A DNA stretch of 64,000 nt from Variovorax sp. CF079. Lineage in GTDB: Bacteria; Pseudomonadota; Gammaproteobacteria; Burkholderiales; Burkholderiaceae_C. The notes beneath the pieces were generated by a model. That model was given only the letters and a program-made list of their open reading frames with translations, had not been told where the DNA came from and made no database searches. Position 1 is the stretch's first letter; every line of letters starts with the position of its first letter. Location of the stretch: assembly GCF_900101545.1 (NCBI RefSeq), contig NZ_FMZU01000001.1:372001-436000 (forward strand). Reading direction: 5' to 3'. The translations under genes were made by a program, and so were the position numbers. Of this stretch, positions 19,246 through 28,044 are shown one piece after another.

Positions 19246-20148
19246 ATGACCGCGGCCATCGACACGCCCGAAATCGACGACTTCATCGACGCGCTGTGGC
19301 TCGAGGACGGCCTGTCGAAGAACACGCTGGCGGCCTACCGGCGCGACCTCGCGCTGTTCGCGCAGTGGCTCCAGGCCCAGCGCGGCAGCGCGCTGGACGC
19401 CGCGCGCGAAAGCGACCTGCAGGCCTACATGGGCGCGAAGCTCTCCGACAAGGGCAAGGCCACGTCGGCCAACCGCCGGCTCACGGTGTTCAAGCGCTAT
19501 TTCCGCTGGGCCCTGCGCGAGCAGCGCATCGCCGCCGATCCGAGCCTGCGGCTGGCGCCGGCCAGGCAGATGCCGCGCGCGATCAAGACCCTGTCGGAAA
19601 AGCAGGTCGACGACCTGCTCGCGGCGCCCGAGGTCGACACGCCGCTCGGCCTGCGCGACCGCGCCATGCTCGAACTGATGTACGCGAGCGGACTGCGCGT
19701 GAGCGAGTTGGTTTCGCTCAAGGTGTTCGAGCTGAGCCTCAACGACGGCGTGCTGCGCGTGCTCGGCAAGGGCAGCAAGGAGCGGCTGGTGCCCTTCGGC
19801 GGCGAGGCGCGGCGATGGATCGAGCGCTATCTGCACGAGTCGCGCCCCGCCATCCTGGACGGGCAGCAGACCGCCGACCTGTTCGTCACCGCGCGCGGCG
19901 CGGGCATGACGCGCGTGATGTTCTGGATCATCGTCAAGAAGCACGCGCTGGCGGCCGGCATCCACGTGCCGCTGTCGCCGCACACGCTGCGCCATGCCTT
20001 CGCCACGCACCTGCTCAACCACGGCGCCGACTTGCGGGCGGTGCAGTTGCTGCTCGGCCATGCGGACATCTCGACCACCACGATCTACACCCACGTCGCG
20101 CGCGAGCGTCTCAAGCAGCTCCACGCGCAGCATCATCCGCGCGGCTGA
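19246..20148 (+). CDS. xerD: Tyrosine recombinase XerD
   Basis: XerD acts with XerC at dif to resolve chromosome dimers under FtsK control. The 300-residue protein has the N-terminal SAM-like core-binding domain (about 1-95) and the catalytic domain with Arg in SGLRVSEL, Lys in LGKGSKER, HTLRHAFATHLL, HAD in LLGHADISTT and the tyrosine in TIYTHV. The start ATG lies 16 bases after the terminator T tract. It is the chromosomal enzyme, not a phage or integron integrase: no att site or cargo is beside it. Confidence 0.93.
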   Translation: MTAAIDTPEIDDFIDALWLEDGLSKNTLAAYRRDLALFAQWLQAQRGSALDAARESDLQAYMGAKLSDKGKATSANRRLTVFKRYFRWALREQRIAADPSLRLAPARQMPRAIKTLSEKQVDDLLAAPEVDTPLGLRDRAMLELMYASGLRVSELVSLKVFELSLNDGVLRVLGKGSKERLVPFGGEARRWIERYLHESRPAILDGQQTADLFVTARGAGMTRVMFWIIVKKHALAAGIHVPLSPHTLRHAFATHLLNHGADLRAVQLLLGHADISTTTIYTHVARERLKQLHAQHHPRG

Positions 20149-20240
20149 GGTGCAGGGATTTGCTGCATATCGGAATGCCCTGACGCTCAGCGACATGATT
20201 GCGGCGGCATCAAAATGAATGCTCGCAAGGAGACGCAGCA

Positions 20241-21203
20241 ATGAGTTGCAGGAAAGCATGGGCCGCCATGGTTCTCTTCGCGGCGGCTTCGGTGGCGCAG
20301 GCGCAGGCCGTGCCGAAGACCATCCGCATGGTCGTCGCCTATCCGACCGGCGGCGTCAGCGACATCGTCGCCCGCGCGCTGGCCGACAAGCTCGGCGCGC
20401 AGCTGGGCAGCACCGTGGTGGTCGAGAACAAGGCAGGCGCCAGCGGCACGATCGGCATGGACGCGGTTGCCAAGGCGGCACCGGACGGCGCGACGCTGGG
20501 CTTCTCGGCCATCAGCCCGCTGGTGCTGAATCCGCATCTGGGCAAGTCGCCCTTCGATCCGCAGAAGGACATCGCACCGGTGGCGAGCGTCATGTACTCG
20601 CCGGTGCTGCTGCTGGCCACGGAAGCGACCGGCACCCGCAACTTCCGCACCCTGATCGACGATGCGCGCGCCCGGCCCGGCGCGGTGCGCTGGGCTACTT
20701 CGGGCCTGGCCTCGCTCGGCCACATCGTGCTCGAGGAATTGCGTGCGACCGCGAAGGTGGACATCACCCATGTGCCCTACAAGGGCGGGGCGCAGCAGAT
20801 GAACGATGCGCTGGGCGCGCAGTTCGAGATTCTTTCGATCAATGCCGGGCCCGCCGTCGCACCGCACATCCGTTCCGGCAAGCTGCGCCCGCTGGCCGTG
20901 GGGGCGCCGGCGCGGCTCGAAAGCCTTCCGAAGGTGCCGACGCTGGGCGAGCTGGGCTATCCGGAGGCCAACCTCACCTCGTTGTTCGGCGTGTTCGCCC
21001 CGGCCGCCACGCCACCGATCCTGATCGCCAAGTACAACGCGGAGATCAACAAGGCGCTCGCCAGCCCCGAGCTGCGCGCCAAGTTGACGGCCACCGACAA
21101 CGTGCCGACCGGTGGCGGTGCCGAGGCCTTTGCCGACGAGATCGCGGCCGAGTACGAGAACAATGCGCGCATCGTGAAGGCGGCCGGTATCAAGGTGGAC
21201 TGA
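20241..21203 (+). CDS. Bug-type tripartite tricarboxylate receptor (2)
   Basis: A 320-residue periplasmic receptor with signal ending VAQAQA. Family motifs are RMVVAYPTGGVSDIVARALA, NKAGASGTIGMDAVAKA and HVPYKGGAQQMNDALGAQ. The start is set by AAGGAGACGCAGCA upstream; a frame reaching 14 codons further has no ribosome site. It shares about one third of its residues with the receptor at 18203. No membrane partner is present and its ligand is unknown. Confidence 0.87.
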   Translation: MSCRKAWAAMVLFAAASVAQAQAVPKTIRMVVAYPTGGVSDIVARALADKLGAQLGSTVVVENKAGASGTIGMDAVAKAAPDGATLGFSAISPLVLNPHLGKSPFDPQKDIAPVASVMYSPVLLLATEATGTRNFRTLIDDARARPGAVRWATSGLASLGHIVLEELRATAKVDITHVPYKGGAQQMNDALGAQFEILSINAGPAVAPHIRSGKLRPLAVGAPARLESLPKVPTLGELGYPEANLTSLFGVFAPAATPPILIAKYNAEINKALASPELRAKLTATDNVPTGGGAEAFADEIAAEYENNARIVKAAGIKVD

Positions 21204-21245
21204 GGCGACCTTTGCCGGCACGCGAGCCGGGCCTGCGTCCCGGGC

Positions 21246-22223
21246 TCATTCGGTCTTGATGCCGCCTTGGCGGATCACGCGCTCCCAGCGCTGGAAGTCG
21301 TCGGTCACCACGCGGTCCAGTTCCTTCGGCCCCCCACAGGCGGGAACGGCCCCCAGGCCCTTGAAGCGTTCCTGTGTCTCCGGGAGCAGGCAGACGGCCG
21401 TCATCTCGCTGGCCAGCTTGTCGATCAGCGCGGCCGGGGTCTTGGCCGGCGCCAGCAGCCCGACCCAGACCGGCACCTCCAGCCCTTGAACGCCGGTGGC
21501 CTCCGCCATCGTCGGCGCTCCATGCATGGCGCTCATGCGTGCTTTCGTGAAGGTGGCCAGAACGCGTGCCTTCTTGTCTTCCACCATCGGGTCGATCGAA
21601 GAGGTGCTGGTCACGATCGCCGCCACCTGTCCACCCAGCAGGTCGGTGATGGCGGGACTGCCGCCGCGGTAGGGTACATGGAGAAGCTTCACGCCCATGG
21701 ACTGCGCGAACAGCTCGCCGGTCAGATGCGAGACCGAGCCGTTGCCGCTCGATCCGAAGCTGACCTCGCCGGGATGGGCCTTGGCATCGCGCACCAGGTC
21801 GGCCACGCTGGTGTAGGGGCTCTGCGCGCGCACCGACAACGTCATCGGCGTATCGGCCACCAACGCGACCGAAACGAGGTCGCGCCGGGGGTCATAGGGC
21901 AGCTTGGCATTGAGGTGCGGCGCGATCGAGATGGCACCGCCGGTGGCGAGCAGCACCGTGCTGCCATCGGGCGTGGCCTTGGCAACGGTGTCGGCGCCGA
22001 TCACGCCGCCGGCACCGGCCTTGTTGTCCACGACGACCGGATAGCCCAGCCGTTCGGCAAGCTTGGTGCTCAGGTAGCGGGCCATCGCGTCCTGTGCGCC
22101 GCCGGCTGCAAACGGCACGACGATGCGCATCGTCCTGGCACCGGGGGCGGTCTGCGCCTGGGCCGAAACGCATGCCAGCGCCACCACCGTGGCGACGACA
22201 CCAGGAACAAGACGAAGCTTCAT
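21246..22223 (-). CDS. Bug-type tripartite tricarboxylate receptor (3)
   Basis: A 325-residue receptor with signal ending SAQAQT, then RIVVPFAAGGAQDAMARYL, NKAGAGGVIGAD and HVPYRGGSPAITDLLGGQ. It lies 47 bases downstream of the AhpD-like gene in the same direction and has its own GGAG site, so it is probably the last gene of the monooxygenase operon and could bind that pathway's substrate. A cysteine pair near the C-terminus (CLLPET...CGGPKE) may form a disulfide. Confidence 0.85.
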   Translation of the reverse strand: MKLRLVPGVVATVVALACVSAQAQTAPGARTMRIVVPFAAGGAQDAMARYLSTKLAERLGYPVVVDNKAGAGGVIGADTVAKATPDGSTVLLATGGAISIAPHLNAKLPYDPRRDLVSVALVADTPMTLSVRAQSPYTSVADLVRDAKAHPGEVSFGSSGNGSVSHLTGELFAQSMGVKLLHVPYRGGSPAITDLLGGQVAAIVTSTSSIDPMVEDKKARVLATFTKARMSAMHGAPTMAEATGVQGLEVPVWVGLLAPAKTPAALIDKLASEMTAVCLLPETQERFKGLGAVPACGGPKELDRVVTDDFQRWERVIRQGGIKTE

Positions 22224-22270
22224 CGGGCACTCCAGGGAATGGGAAGAAAAATGAATGGGCCGGGCCGGCG

Positions 22271-22876
22271 TCAGGGCGCGACGGGTTGTTGCTGGGGGAA
22301 CACCGGTTCGCCCAGGTTCAGCATCAAGCGGTTGGCCCACGCGAAGATGGCGACCGAGTGAATCAGGTCCAGGATCTCCGTCTCGTCGAGGCCGGCGTCT
22401 TTCAGTGCGCGCATGCTGTCGGTCGACACCTGATCGGGCGCAGCGGTCAAGGCGATGGAGAAGCGCGCGATCGCCTGCTCGCGCGGTGTGGTGCCGGCCG
22501 TGTGCGGGTCGTCGAAGACCTGCGTGATCACGTCGTTGCGCTTGGCCAGCTGCTCGAAGCGTTGCGCATGCACCGATGCACAGTAGACGCAGCCGTTGAT
22601 GCGCGACACCACCGTGGCGCCGAGCTCGCGTTCAGCGCGCGACATGCCGCCGGGCGCGTACATGATGGCGTTGAACGCGGTCGAGCGTTGACGCAGGATT
22701 TCAGGCTGGTGCACCAGAAAGAGGTAGTAGTCGGAGACCTTGGCCTTGGGATGGCTTTCTTCCAGTACCGCGATCTGCTCGGGCGTGGCCTGGTCCAGCG
22801 TCACGACGTCGAGCCAGGCGCTCCAGCCCAGCGTTTCGTTGGTGAAGCCGTGCGATCGGATGATGCCGTTGCTCAT
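22271..22876 (-). CDS. AhpD-like alkylhydroperoxidase domain protein (Avi_7169-like)
   Basis: A 201-residue carboxymuconolactone-decarboxylase-fold protein with the redox motif NGCVYCASVHAQ, the CxxC-x3-H proton-relay site of AhpD-type peroxidases. The whole sequence resembles the Avi_7169 family, usually found with CMD-domain partners and flavin monooxygenases. It would reduce organic peroxides in the cytoplasm, perhaps from the neighbouring monooxygenase. The start overlaps the upstream gene by ATGA. Confidence 0.82.
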   Translation of the reverse strand: MSNGIIRSHGFTNETLGWSAWLDVVTLDQATPEQIAVLEESHPKAKVSDYYLFLVHQPEILRQRSTAFNAIMYAPGGMSRAERELGATVVSRINGCVYCASVHAQRFEQLAKRNDVITQVFDDPHTAGTTPREQAIARFSIALTAAPDQVSTDSMRALKDAGLDETEILDLIHSVAIFAWANRLMLNLGEPVFPQQQPVAP

Positions 22877-23409
22877 GCGCCGGCCTCCAGGCTCTTCATC
22901 GCCTTCAGACCTGCCGCCAGCCGCGTCTGGTACGAGAGGAACGCGATCAGTTGCGACAGGGCCACCACGGCCGGCGTGGCTACGCCGGCGGCCGGCAGCG
23001 CCTGCACGGCCACACGGTCGCCTTCGACCGGACGCTCGATCAGCGTACGGGTGAACGTGAGCAGTGCTTGCAGGCGCGCATCGCCTGCGCCTTGGGCCGT
23101 GCCGCCTGCCACCGCCTCGATCAGCCCGGCTTCGGTGCCTTCCGCCTGCAGCCGCTCGCGGTAATGCGCGGCCAGTTCGGGGGCCGGCGTCAGGCGGCAT
23201 GCATACAACGCCACCAGCAAACGCTCGCGCAGCGAGAGGCCCGGCAGCGCAGGGTCGAACAGCGCGTCGTAGCTGCCCTGGGTCGCGGCTGCCACCTTGT
23301 CGCGCTGGTGGCGCAGCGCATGGGTGGCGCTGCCTTGCCCTGCGGCGTCGAGGCCGACGATGCGGTCGACCAGGTCCTCGGCCGGGTTGTAGGAGGTGGA
23401 TGAGCTCAT
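22873..23409 (-). CDS. CMD-domain protein (Avi_7170-like)
   Basis: A 178-residue helical protein of the carboxymuconolactone-decarboxylase superfamily that lacks the CxxC pair of AhpD enzymes. The layout SYDALFDPALPGLSLRERL...YACRLTPAPELAAHYRERL matches the Avi_7170-like subfamily, which pairs with an AhpD-like protein as here. Its role is unknown; a non-catalytic partner or scaffold of the AhpD protein is plausible. It overlaps both neighbours by ATGA, so all three genes are co-translated. Confidence 0.78.
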   Translation of the reverse strand: MSSSTSYNPAEDLVDRIVGLDAAGQGSATHALRHQRDKVAAATQGSYDALFDPALPGLSLRERLLVALYACRLTPAPELAAHYRERLQAEGTEAGLIEAVAGGTAQGAGDARLQALLTFTRTLIERPVEGDRVAVQALPAAGVATPAVVALSQLIAFLSYQTRLAAGLKAMKSLEAGA

Positions 23410-24866
23410 GTGCGTTGTCCTTCTTCGATGGCGGGGGAATCGGCCGGTGTCCATTCGTTGCCCAGCAGCTCGGGCTCGTCGTAGGCTTGCAGGCGGGTGT
23501 AGTGCATCTCGATGTCTTCGCGGTAGAGCAGGCTGGCAATGCCTTGCGCCAGCCGCTTCGCGCCATCGCTGATGGCGGGGATGTCGCCGGAGACGGTGCC
23601 ATGCGTCAGCGCGGCGGGGTAGCAGAAGCAGTGCACGCGCGAGAGGCCGGGGCAGGTGCCCGGCCGCCTTTCCTGCAGCTCGAACGCGGCGCCCAGGTCG
23701 GGCGAATCCGCGAGTTCGGCGTCTTCCTCGCCGGCCGGCGGGGTGTAGCGGTCTTTCCATGCGCGGATGTGCGGCGCCAGCGCTGCAAACTCGGGCCGCG
23801 CATGCCAATCGATGCGGAAACCGGTCGACAGGATCAGGAAGTCCAGCGTGAACAGGCCCTTGGAGGTGTACGCCTTCAACAGCCCGTCGGTCCACTGCAC
23901 ATCGAGAATCGCGCAGCCGAGGTTGAAGCGCGCATTCGGATGTTGCGACACGCGCAAGGTGCTGCCCTGCGGCGGCGGGGTCTGCTGCACGTTGATGTAG
24001 TGGCGGATGCGCCATTTCCATGCGTCGGGCAGGTCCAGAAAGCCGTGCGTCATGCCGGCGTTGCCCGCGCCCTTGCCCTTGTTGACGCGCGGGATGTCGG
24101 GGCGGCGGATCAGCAGGTCCACGCTGGCCGCGCCGGCTTCCAGCGCGGTTGCCGCGCTGTCCATTGCCGAGGCACCGGCGCCGATCACGCCGACCCGCAT
24201 GCCGGCCAGCGTTCGGTAGTCCATGGCATCGGACGAATGGGCCCAGCGTTCGGGCGGCAGGAGGCGTGCGAAGGCCGGGACCCAGGCGCCGCCCAGGCCG
24301 TCGCGGCCGGTGGCCAGCACTACGCGCCGGGCCAGGACCGTGCCGCGCCCGTCGGGCGATTCGATATCCAGGGCCACCAGACCATCGGCGCGCGGCAGCA
24401 CGGCGTGAACGCGGTGCTGGTTGCGGACGTCCAGTTCCAGTACGCGGCGGTACCAGCGCAGGTAATCCATCCATTGCAGGCGGGGGATCTTGTCGAGCGC
24501 CTCCCAGGCAGGCAGGCCGAACTGGGCCTCGAACCAGGCGCGGAAAGTCAACGACGGCAAGCCCAGCGCCGGGCCGGTCAGTTGCTTGGGCGAGCGCAGC
24601 GTCTCCATTCGGGCCGTGGTCGCCCATGGGCCTTCGAAGCCTTCGGGGGACTGGTCGAAGATCGGCGCCTTGATGCCCAGTTGCAGGAGCGCCGCAGAGG
24701 CCGCCATGCCTGCCATGCCGCCGCCGATGATCGCTACCGGCAGCACATCGCTGCCCTGGTGCGGAAGGGCGATCACCCAATCCTTGGACGGCAGATCCAG
24801 CCAGGCCAGGTCCTGGCGCACGCGTGCTTCCAGAGCGGCCAAGCCGGGAGTGAGGGGTTGTGTCAT
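23406..24866 (-). CDS. FAD/NAD(P)-binding monooxygenase-like protein
   Basis: A 486-residue flavoprotein with two dinucleotide folds: FAD-binding AIIGGGMAGMAAS (about residues 45-57) and NADPH-binding VGVIGAGASAMDSA (about 225-240), plus the ATG-like LVLATGRDGLGG and LILSTGFRID segments. This architecture is that of flavin-containing monooxygenases or Baeyer-Villiger enzymes, though the exact FxGxxxHxxxW(P/D) fingerprint is not evident. It leads a leftward operon with CMD and AhpD-like genes and diverges from tetR across 80 bases that contain an operator. Confidence 0.82.
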   Translation of the reverse strand: MTQPLTPGLAALEARVRQDLAWLDLPSKDWVIALPHQGSDVLPVAIIGGGMAGMAASAALLQLGIKAPIFDQSPEGFEGPWATTARMETLRSPKQLTGPALGLPSLTFRAWFEAQFGLPAWEALDKIPRLQWMDYLRWYRRVLELDVRNQHRVHAVLPRADGLVALDIESPDGRGTVLARRVVLATGRDGLGGAWVPAFARLLPPERWAHSSDAMDYRTLAGMRVGVIGAGASAMDSAATALEAGAASVDLLIRRPDIPRVNKGKGAGNAGMTHGFLDLPDAWKWRIRHYINVQQTPPPQGSTLRVSQHPNARFNLGCAILDVQWTDGLLKAYTSKGLFTLDFLILSTGFRIDWHARPEFAALAPHIRAWKDRYTPPAGEEDAELADSPDLGAAFELQERRPGTCPGLSRVHCFCYPAALTHGTVSGDIPAISDGAKRLAQGIASLLYREDIEMHYTRLQAYDEPELLGNEWTPADSPAIEEGQRT

Positions 24867-24925
24867 GAAGGAATCTTAGAGGGGATGAATTTCGCAATGA
24901 GGGGCATGCGCTTGTCTTTCGAAAT

Positions 24926-24945
24926 TACCTACCTTATAGTAGGTA
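24926..24945. promoter_or_regulatory. Probable TetR operator 1
   Basis: TACCTAC-CTTATA-GTAGGTA is a perfect inverted repeat with seven-base arms and a six-base spacer. It ends one base before the tetR ATG, in the 80-base gap to the divergent monooxygenase gene, so it can govern both. Confidence 0.75.
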
Positions 24946-24946
24946 G

Positions 24947-25525
24947 ATGAATGCGACTTCGACCGACTTGGCCGGCGCCTCCACGCGGGAGCAGATCCTG
25001 CGCGTGGCGCGCGAGCTGATCCAGACGCGCTCCTATCTGGGCTTCAGCTTCCAGGACGTGGCCAACGCGATCGGCATCCGCAAGCCCAGCCTGTATCACC
25101 ACTTCCCGACCAAGGAAGCGCTCGGCATCGAGGTGCTGCGCGAAGCCATGCAGGCTTTCAAGGACTGGACGGTCGCCAAGGAGCGCTCGCCGCAGGCCGC
25201 GCTGGATGCCTACTTCCGCATGTACCGCAACGGCCTGCATGCCGGCGAGGGCGTTTGCCCCGCGGGGGCGCTCGCGCCCGGCTGGGATTGCATCAACGAC
25301 GAGCTGCGGCAGGCGGTGCGCGACTTGCGCAGCGCGCAGGTGCTTTGGCTCACCGGCGTGCTCGGGGCGCTGGCCTCGGGCCGCAAGCCGTCGGCACCGG
25401 TCGGCGAGTTGGCCTCCTATGTATTTGCCGTCTGCCAGGGCGCGCTGCTGGCCGCGCGCATGACCGGCCGCGTGGACGATTTCGATGAAAGCATTGCCCA
25501 GTTGAAGCGCTCGCTCGCGAGCTGA
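24947..25525 (+). CDS. TetR-family transcriptional regulator
   Basis: A 192-residue repressor with N-terminal TetR helix-turn-helix (about residues 12-58; FQDVANAIGIRKPSLYHHF) and an all-helical ligand-binding C-terminus. It lies between a leftward monooxygenase/CMD/AhpD operon and a rightward thiolase/MaoC operon. A perfect inverted repeat abuts its start codon, and a related sequence precedes the thiolase, so it probably represses both operons and itself. The ligand may be a CoA ester or an organic substrate, which is inference. Confidence 0.88.
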   Translation: MNATSTDLAGASTREQILRVARELIQTRSYLGFSFQDVANAIGIRKPSLYHHFPTKEALGIEVLREAMQAFKDWTVAKERSPQAALDAYFRMYRNGLHAGEGVCPAGALAPGWDCINDELRQAVRDLRSAQVLWLTGVLGALASGRKPSAPVGELASYVFAVCQGALLAARMTGRVDDFDESIAQLKRSLAS

Positions 25526-25571
25526 CACCGTTGTCGAGGCACGTTCAAGCGTGCCTTATTTTTGTCTCGAA

Positions 25572-25591
25572 GGGCTACCGATTGGTAGGTA
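25572..25591. promoter_or_regulatory. Probable TetR operator 2
   Basis: GGGCTAC-CGATTG-GTAGGTA keeps the whole right arm and four of seven left-arm bases of operator 1 with the same six-base spacer. It lies 20 bases before the thiolase start. Confidence 0.6.
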
Positions 25592-25611
25592 GTTATGCAA
25601 AGGAGAAACCC

Positions 25612-26745
25612 ATGAAAGCCGTCGTCGCCGGGTACGCCCGCTCCCCCTTCCATTTCGCCAGGAAGGGCGCCCTGGCCGAGGTGCGGCCCGACACGCTGGC
25701 CGCAGAAGTGGTCAAGGGCCTGTTGCGGCGCACCGACCTCGACCCCTCGCTGCTCGAAGACATCATCCTCGGCTGCGCCTATCCGGAAGCCGCGCAGGGC
25801 AACAACCTGGCGCGCATCGTCGGGCTGCTCGCCGGGCTGCCGCACGAGGTCGGTGGCATGACGGTCAACCGCTTCTGCGGCTCCTCGATGCAGGCGGTGC
25901 ACATGGCGGCGGCGCAGATCGAGTCCGGCATGGGCGACGCCTTCCTGTGCGTGGGCGTGGAGTCGATGACGATGGTGCCGCAGGGCGGCTTCAACTTCTC
26001 GCCCAACCCCGAGCTGAAGGCGAACACCGATGCCTACATCTCGATGGGCGAAACGGCCGAGAACGTGGCCGAGCGCTGGCATGTGAGCCGGGCCGACCAG
26101 GAGGCGCTGGCCGTGCAGTCGCACCGGAAGGCGGCCGCCGCGCGCGATGAGGGGCGGCTCGCCGGCGAGATCGTTCCGATCGCCGCAGTTTCGGGTGAAT
26201 TGATCAGCGCCGACGGCTGCATCCGTCCGGCCACCTCGCTCGAAGCGCTGGCCGGACTGAAGCCGGCGTTCCGGTCCGACGGCGTGGTCACGGCCGGCAC
26301 CTCCTCGCCGCTCACCGACGGCGCGGCCGCGGTGCTGGTCGTGAGCGATGCCTTCGCCGCCAGGCACGGGCTGCAGGCGCTGGCGCGCATCAAGTCCTTT
26401 GCCACGGTCGGCGTCGACCCGGCCGTGATGGGCATCGGCCCGATCCCGGCCACGCGCAAGGCACTGGCACGTGCCGGCCTCACGGTGGTTGATCTCGACG
26501 TGGTCGAGATCAACGAGGCTTTCTCTTCGCAGGCGCTGGCCTGCATCCGCGAGCTGGGATTGAACCCAGCCACCGTCAACCTCGATGGCGGCGGGCTCGC
26601 GATCGGCCATCCGCTGGGCGCCACCGGTGCGCGCATCACGGGCAAGGCGGCTTCGCTGCTGGTGCGCGAGAAGGGCCGCTATGCGCTGGCCACGCAGTGC
26701 ATCGGCGGCGGGCAGGGCATCGCCACGGTGCTCGAGCGCGTTTGA
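25612..26745 (+). CDS. Acetyl-CoA C-acyltransferase (thiolase)
   Basis: A 377-residue thiolase with catalytic Cys89 in NRFCGSSMQ, the general-base His in GGGLAIGHPLGATGAR and a second Cys in QCIGGGQG. It would cleave 3-ketoacyl-CoA with CoA (degradation) or condense acyl-CoAs. The start has AAGGAG seven bases upstream. It is followed by a MaoC-like hydratase gene, so the pair covers hydration and thiolysis of a beta-oxidation-like route. A TetR-type site lies upstream. Confidence 0.9.
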   Translation: MKAVVAGYARSPFHFARKGALAEVRPDTLAAEVVKGLLRRTDLDPSLLEDIILGCAYPEAAQGNNLARIVGLLAGLPHEVGGMTVNRFCGSSMQAVHMAAAQIESGMGDAFLCVGVESMTMVPQGGFNFSPNPELKANTDAYISMGETAENVAERWHVSRADQEALAVQSHRKAAAARDEGRLAGEIVPIAAVSGELISADGCIRPATSLEALAGLKPAFRSDGVVTAGTSSPLTDGAAAVLVVSDAFAARHGLQALARIKSFATVGVDPAVMGIGPIPATRKALARAGLTVVDLDVVEINEAFSSQALACIRELGLNPATVNLDGGGLAIGHPLGATGARITGKAASLLVREKGRYALATQCIGGGQGIATVLERV

Positions 26746-26788
26746 GCGCCGCGTGACAAGATTCCCCGCCCACACCCGAGGAGACCCC

Positions 26789-27241
26789 GTGGCCGGAACC
26801 CTGTACCTGGAAGACCTGTCGCCGGGCGCTCGCTTCACGAGCGGCGAACAGGCGCTGGACGCGGCGCAGATCGTCGATTTCGCGCAGCGCTTCGATCCGC
26901 AACCCTTCCACCTGGATGTGGAGGCAGCGAAAAGCACCTTCTTCCAGGGCCTCGCGGCCAGCGGCTGGCACACGGCCTCGATCACGATGCGGCTCTTGGT
27001 TCAAAGCGGTCTGCCGCTGGCCGACGGCATCATCGGTTCGGGCGGCGAGATCCAGTGGCCCAAGCCGACCCGTCCGGGCGACGTGCTGCATGTCGAGAGC
27101 GAGGTGCTGGAAGTGATCCCCTCGCGCTCGCGGCCCGAGCGCGGCATGGTGGTGGTGCGCAGCGAGACGCTCAACCAGCATGGCGATGTTTGCCAGCGGC
27201 TCACGACCAAGCTGGTGGTGTCGCGGCGGCCTGCCGGCTAG
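26789..27241 (+). CDS. MaoC-like (R)-specific enoyl-CoA hydratase/dehydratase
   Basis: A 150-residue hotdog-fold protein. The catalytic-type segment FAQRFDPQPFHLDVEAAKSTFF with D and H spaced as in MaoC hydratases is visible, followed by ASGWHTA and GGEIQWPKPTRPGD. The start is GTG with GAGGAG eight bases upstream. It probably acts on an enoyl-CoA before the thiolase. Its TAG stop shares four bases (CTAG) with the stop of the convergent DUF455 gene. Confidence 0.82.
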   Translation: MAGTLYLEDLSPGARFTSGEQALDAAQIVDFAQRFDPQPFHLDVEAAKSTFFQGLAASGWHTASITMRLLVQSGLPLADGIIGSGGEIQWPKPTRPGDVLHVESEVLEVIPSRSRPERGMVVVRSETLNQHGDVCQRLTTKLVVSRRPAG

Positions 27242-28041
27242 TCCTGCTGCAGGTTCTGTAGTTCCTCGTCGGTGAACCCGGCCCGCGCGCGGGCCTCGAG
27301 GTTGAAGGGCGCCCGCAGGCGCGGCGCCTCGTGCCGCCGATACAGCACGCGGTAGTGCGCGATCGGATCAAGCCCTTCTCGCTCGCACAGCCAGCGGTAC
27401 CAGCGGTTGCCGATGGCCACATGGCCGACCTCGTCGCGCAGGATGATGTCGAGGATCTCGCAGGCCCTGAGCGCATCGGGCGTGTTCACGCGCCGGAGCT
27501 TGGCCTGGATCAGCGGTGTCGCATCCAGCCCGCGCGCCTCCAGCGTGCGCGGCACCAGCGCCATGCGCGCGAGCACATCGTCCTTGGTCTTCTCGCACAT
27601 GCTCCACAGGCCGTCATGGCCGGTGAAGTCGCCATAGCTGCAGCCCATGCCGCGCAGATGCTCGTGAAGCAGCGTGAAGTGCTGCGCCTCCTCGTCGGCC
27701 ACGCGCAGCCAGTCGCGGTAGTAGGCCTCGGGCATGCCGTCGAAGCGCCAGGCGGCGTCGAGCGCGAGATTGATCGCGTTGAACTCGATGTGGCAGATCG
27801 AATGGACCAGCGCCGCGCGGCCCTCGGGCGTGAAGGGCGAGCGCTTCTCGACCGCGGTGGCGGCCACGCGCAGCGGGCGATCGGGGCGGCCCGGGACGCC
27901 GGCCTCGTCGCCGGCTGCGCGGACGGGCTCCGGCGCCATCGGATGCAGCGCGGCCTGCGCCGCCGTGGCGCGCGTCGCCGCGACCTTGCGGTCGGGATCT
28001 GTCAGGCGCAGCGCGGCCAGGGCGCCGAGGCGGGGGTGCAT
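27238..28041 (-). CDS. DUF455 ferritin-like protein
   Basis: A 267-residue protein of the DUF455 family. Three helices carry ferritin-like metal ligands: HIEFNAINLALDA, DEEAQHFTLLHEHL and RDEVGHVAIGNRWY. These E/H patterns suggest a di-iron or mixed-metal centre, but the family's function is not established. The ATG is seven bases after a TAGAAT on this strand, so the message may be leaderless. It diverges from the carbonic anhydrase gene and ends in overlapping stops with the MaoC gene. Confidence 0.82.
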   Translation of the reverse strand: MHPRLGALAALRLTDPDRKVAATRATAAQAALHPMAPEPVRAAGDEAGVPGRPDRPLRVAATAVEKRSPFTPEGRAALVHSICHIEFNAINLALDAAWRFDGMPEAYYRDWLRVADEEAQHFTLLHEHLRGMGCSYGDFTGHDGLWSMCEKTKDDVLARMALVPRTLEARGLDATPLIQAKLRRVNTPDALRACEILDIILRDEVGHVAIGNRWYRWLCEREGLDPIAHYRVLYRRHEAPRLRAPFNLEARARAGFTDEELQNLQQD

Positions 28042-28044
28042 CCC

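Noticed and set aside
19246..20148. Integrase of a mobile element
   Set aside because: All motifs and length fit chromosomal XerD; no att-like repeat, cargo or base-composition change lies beside it.
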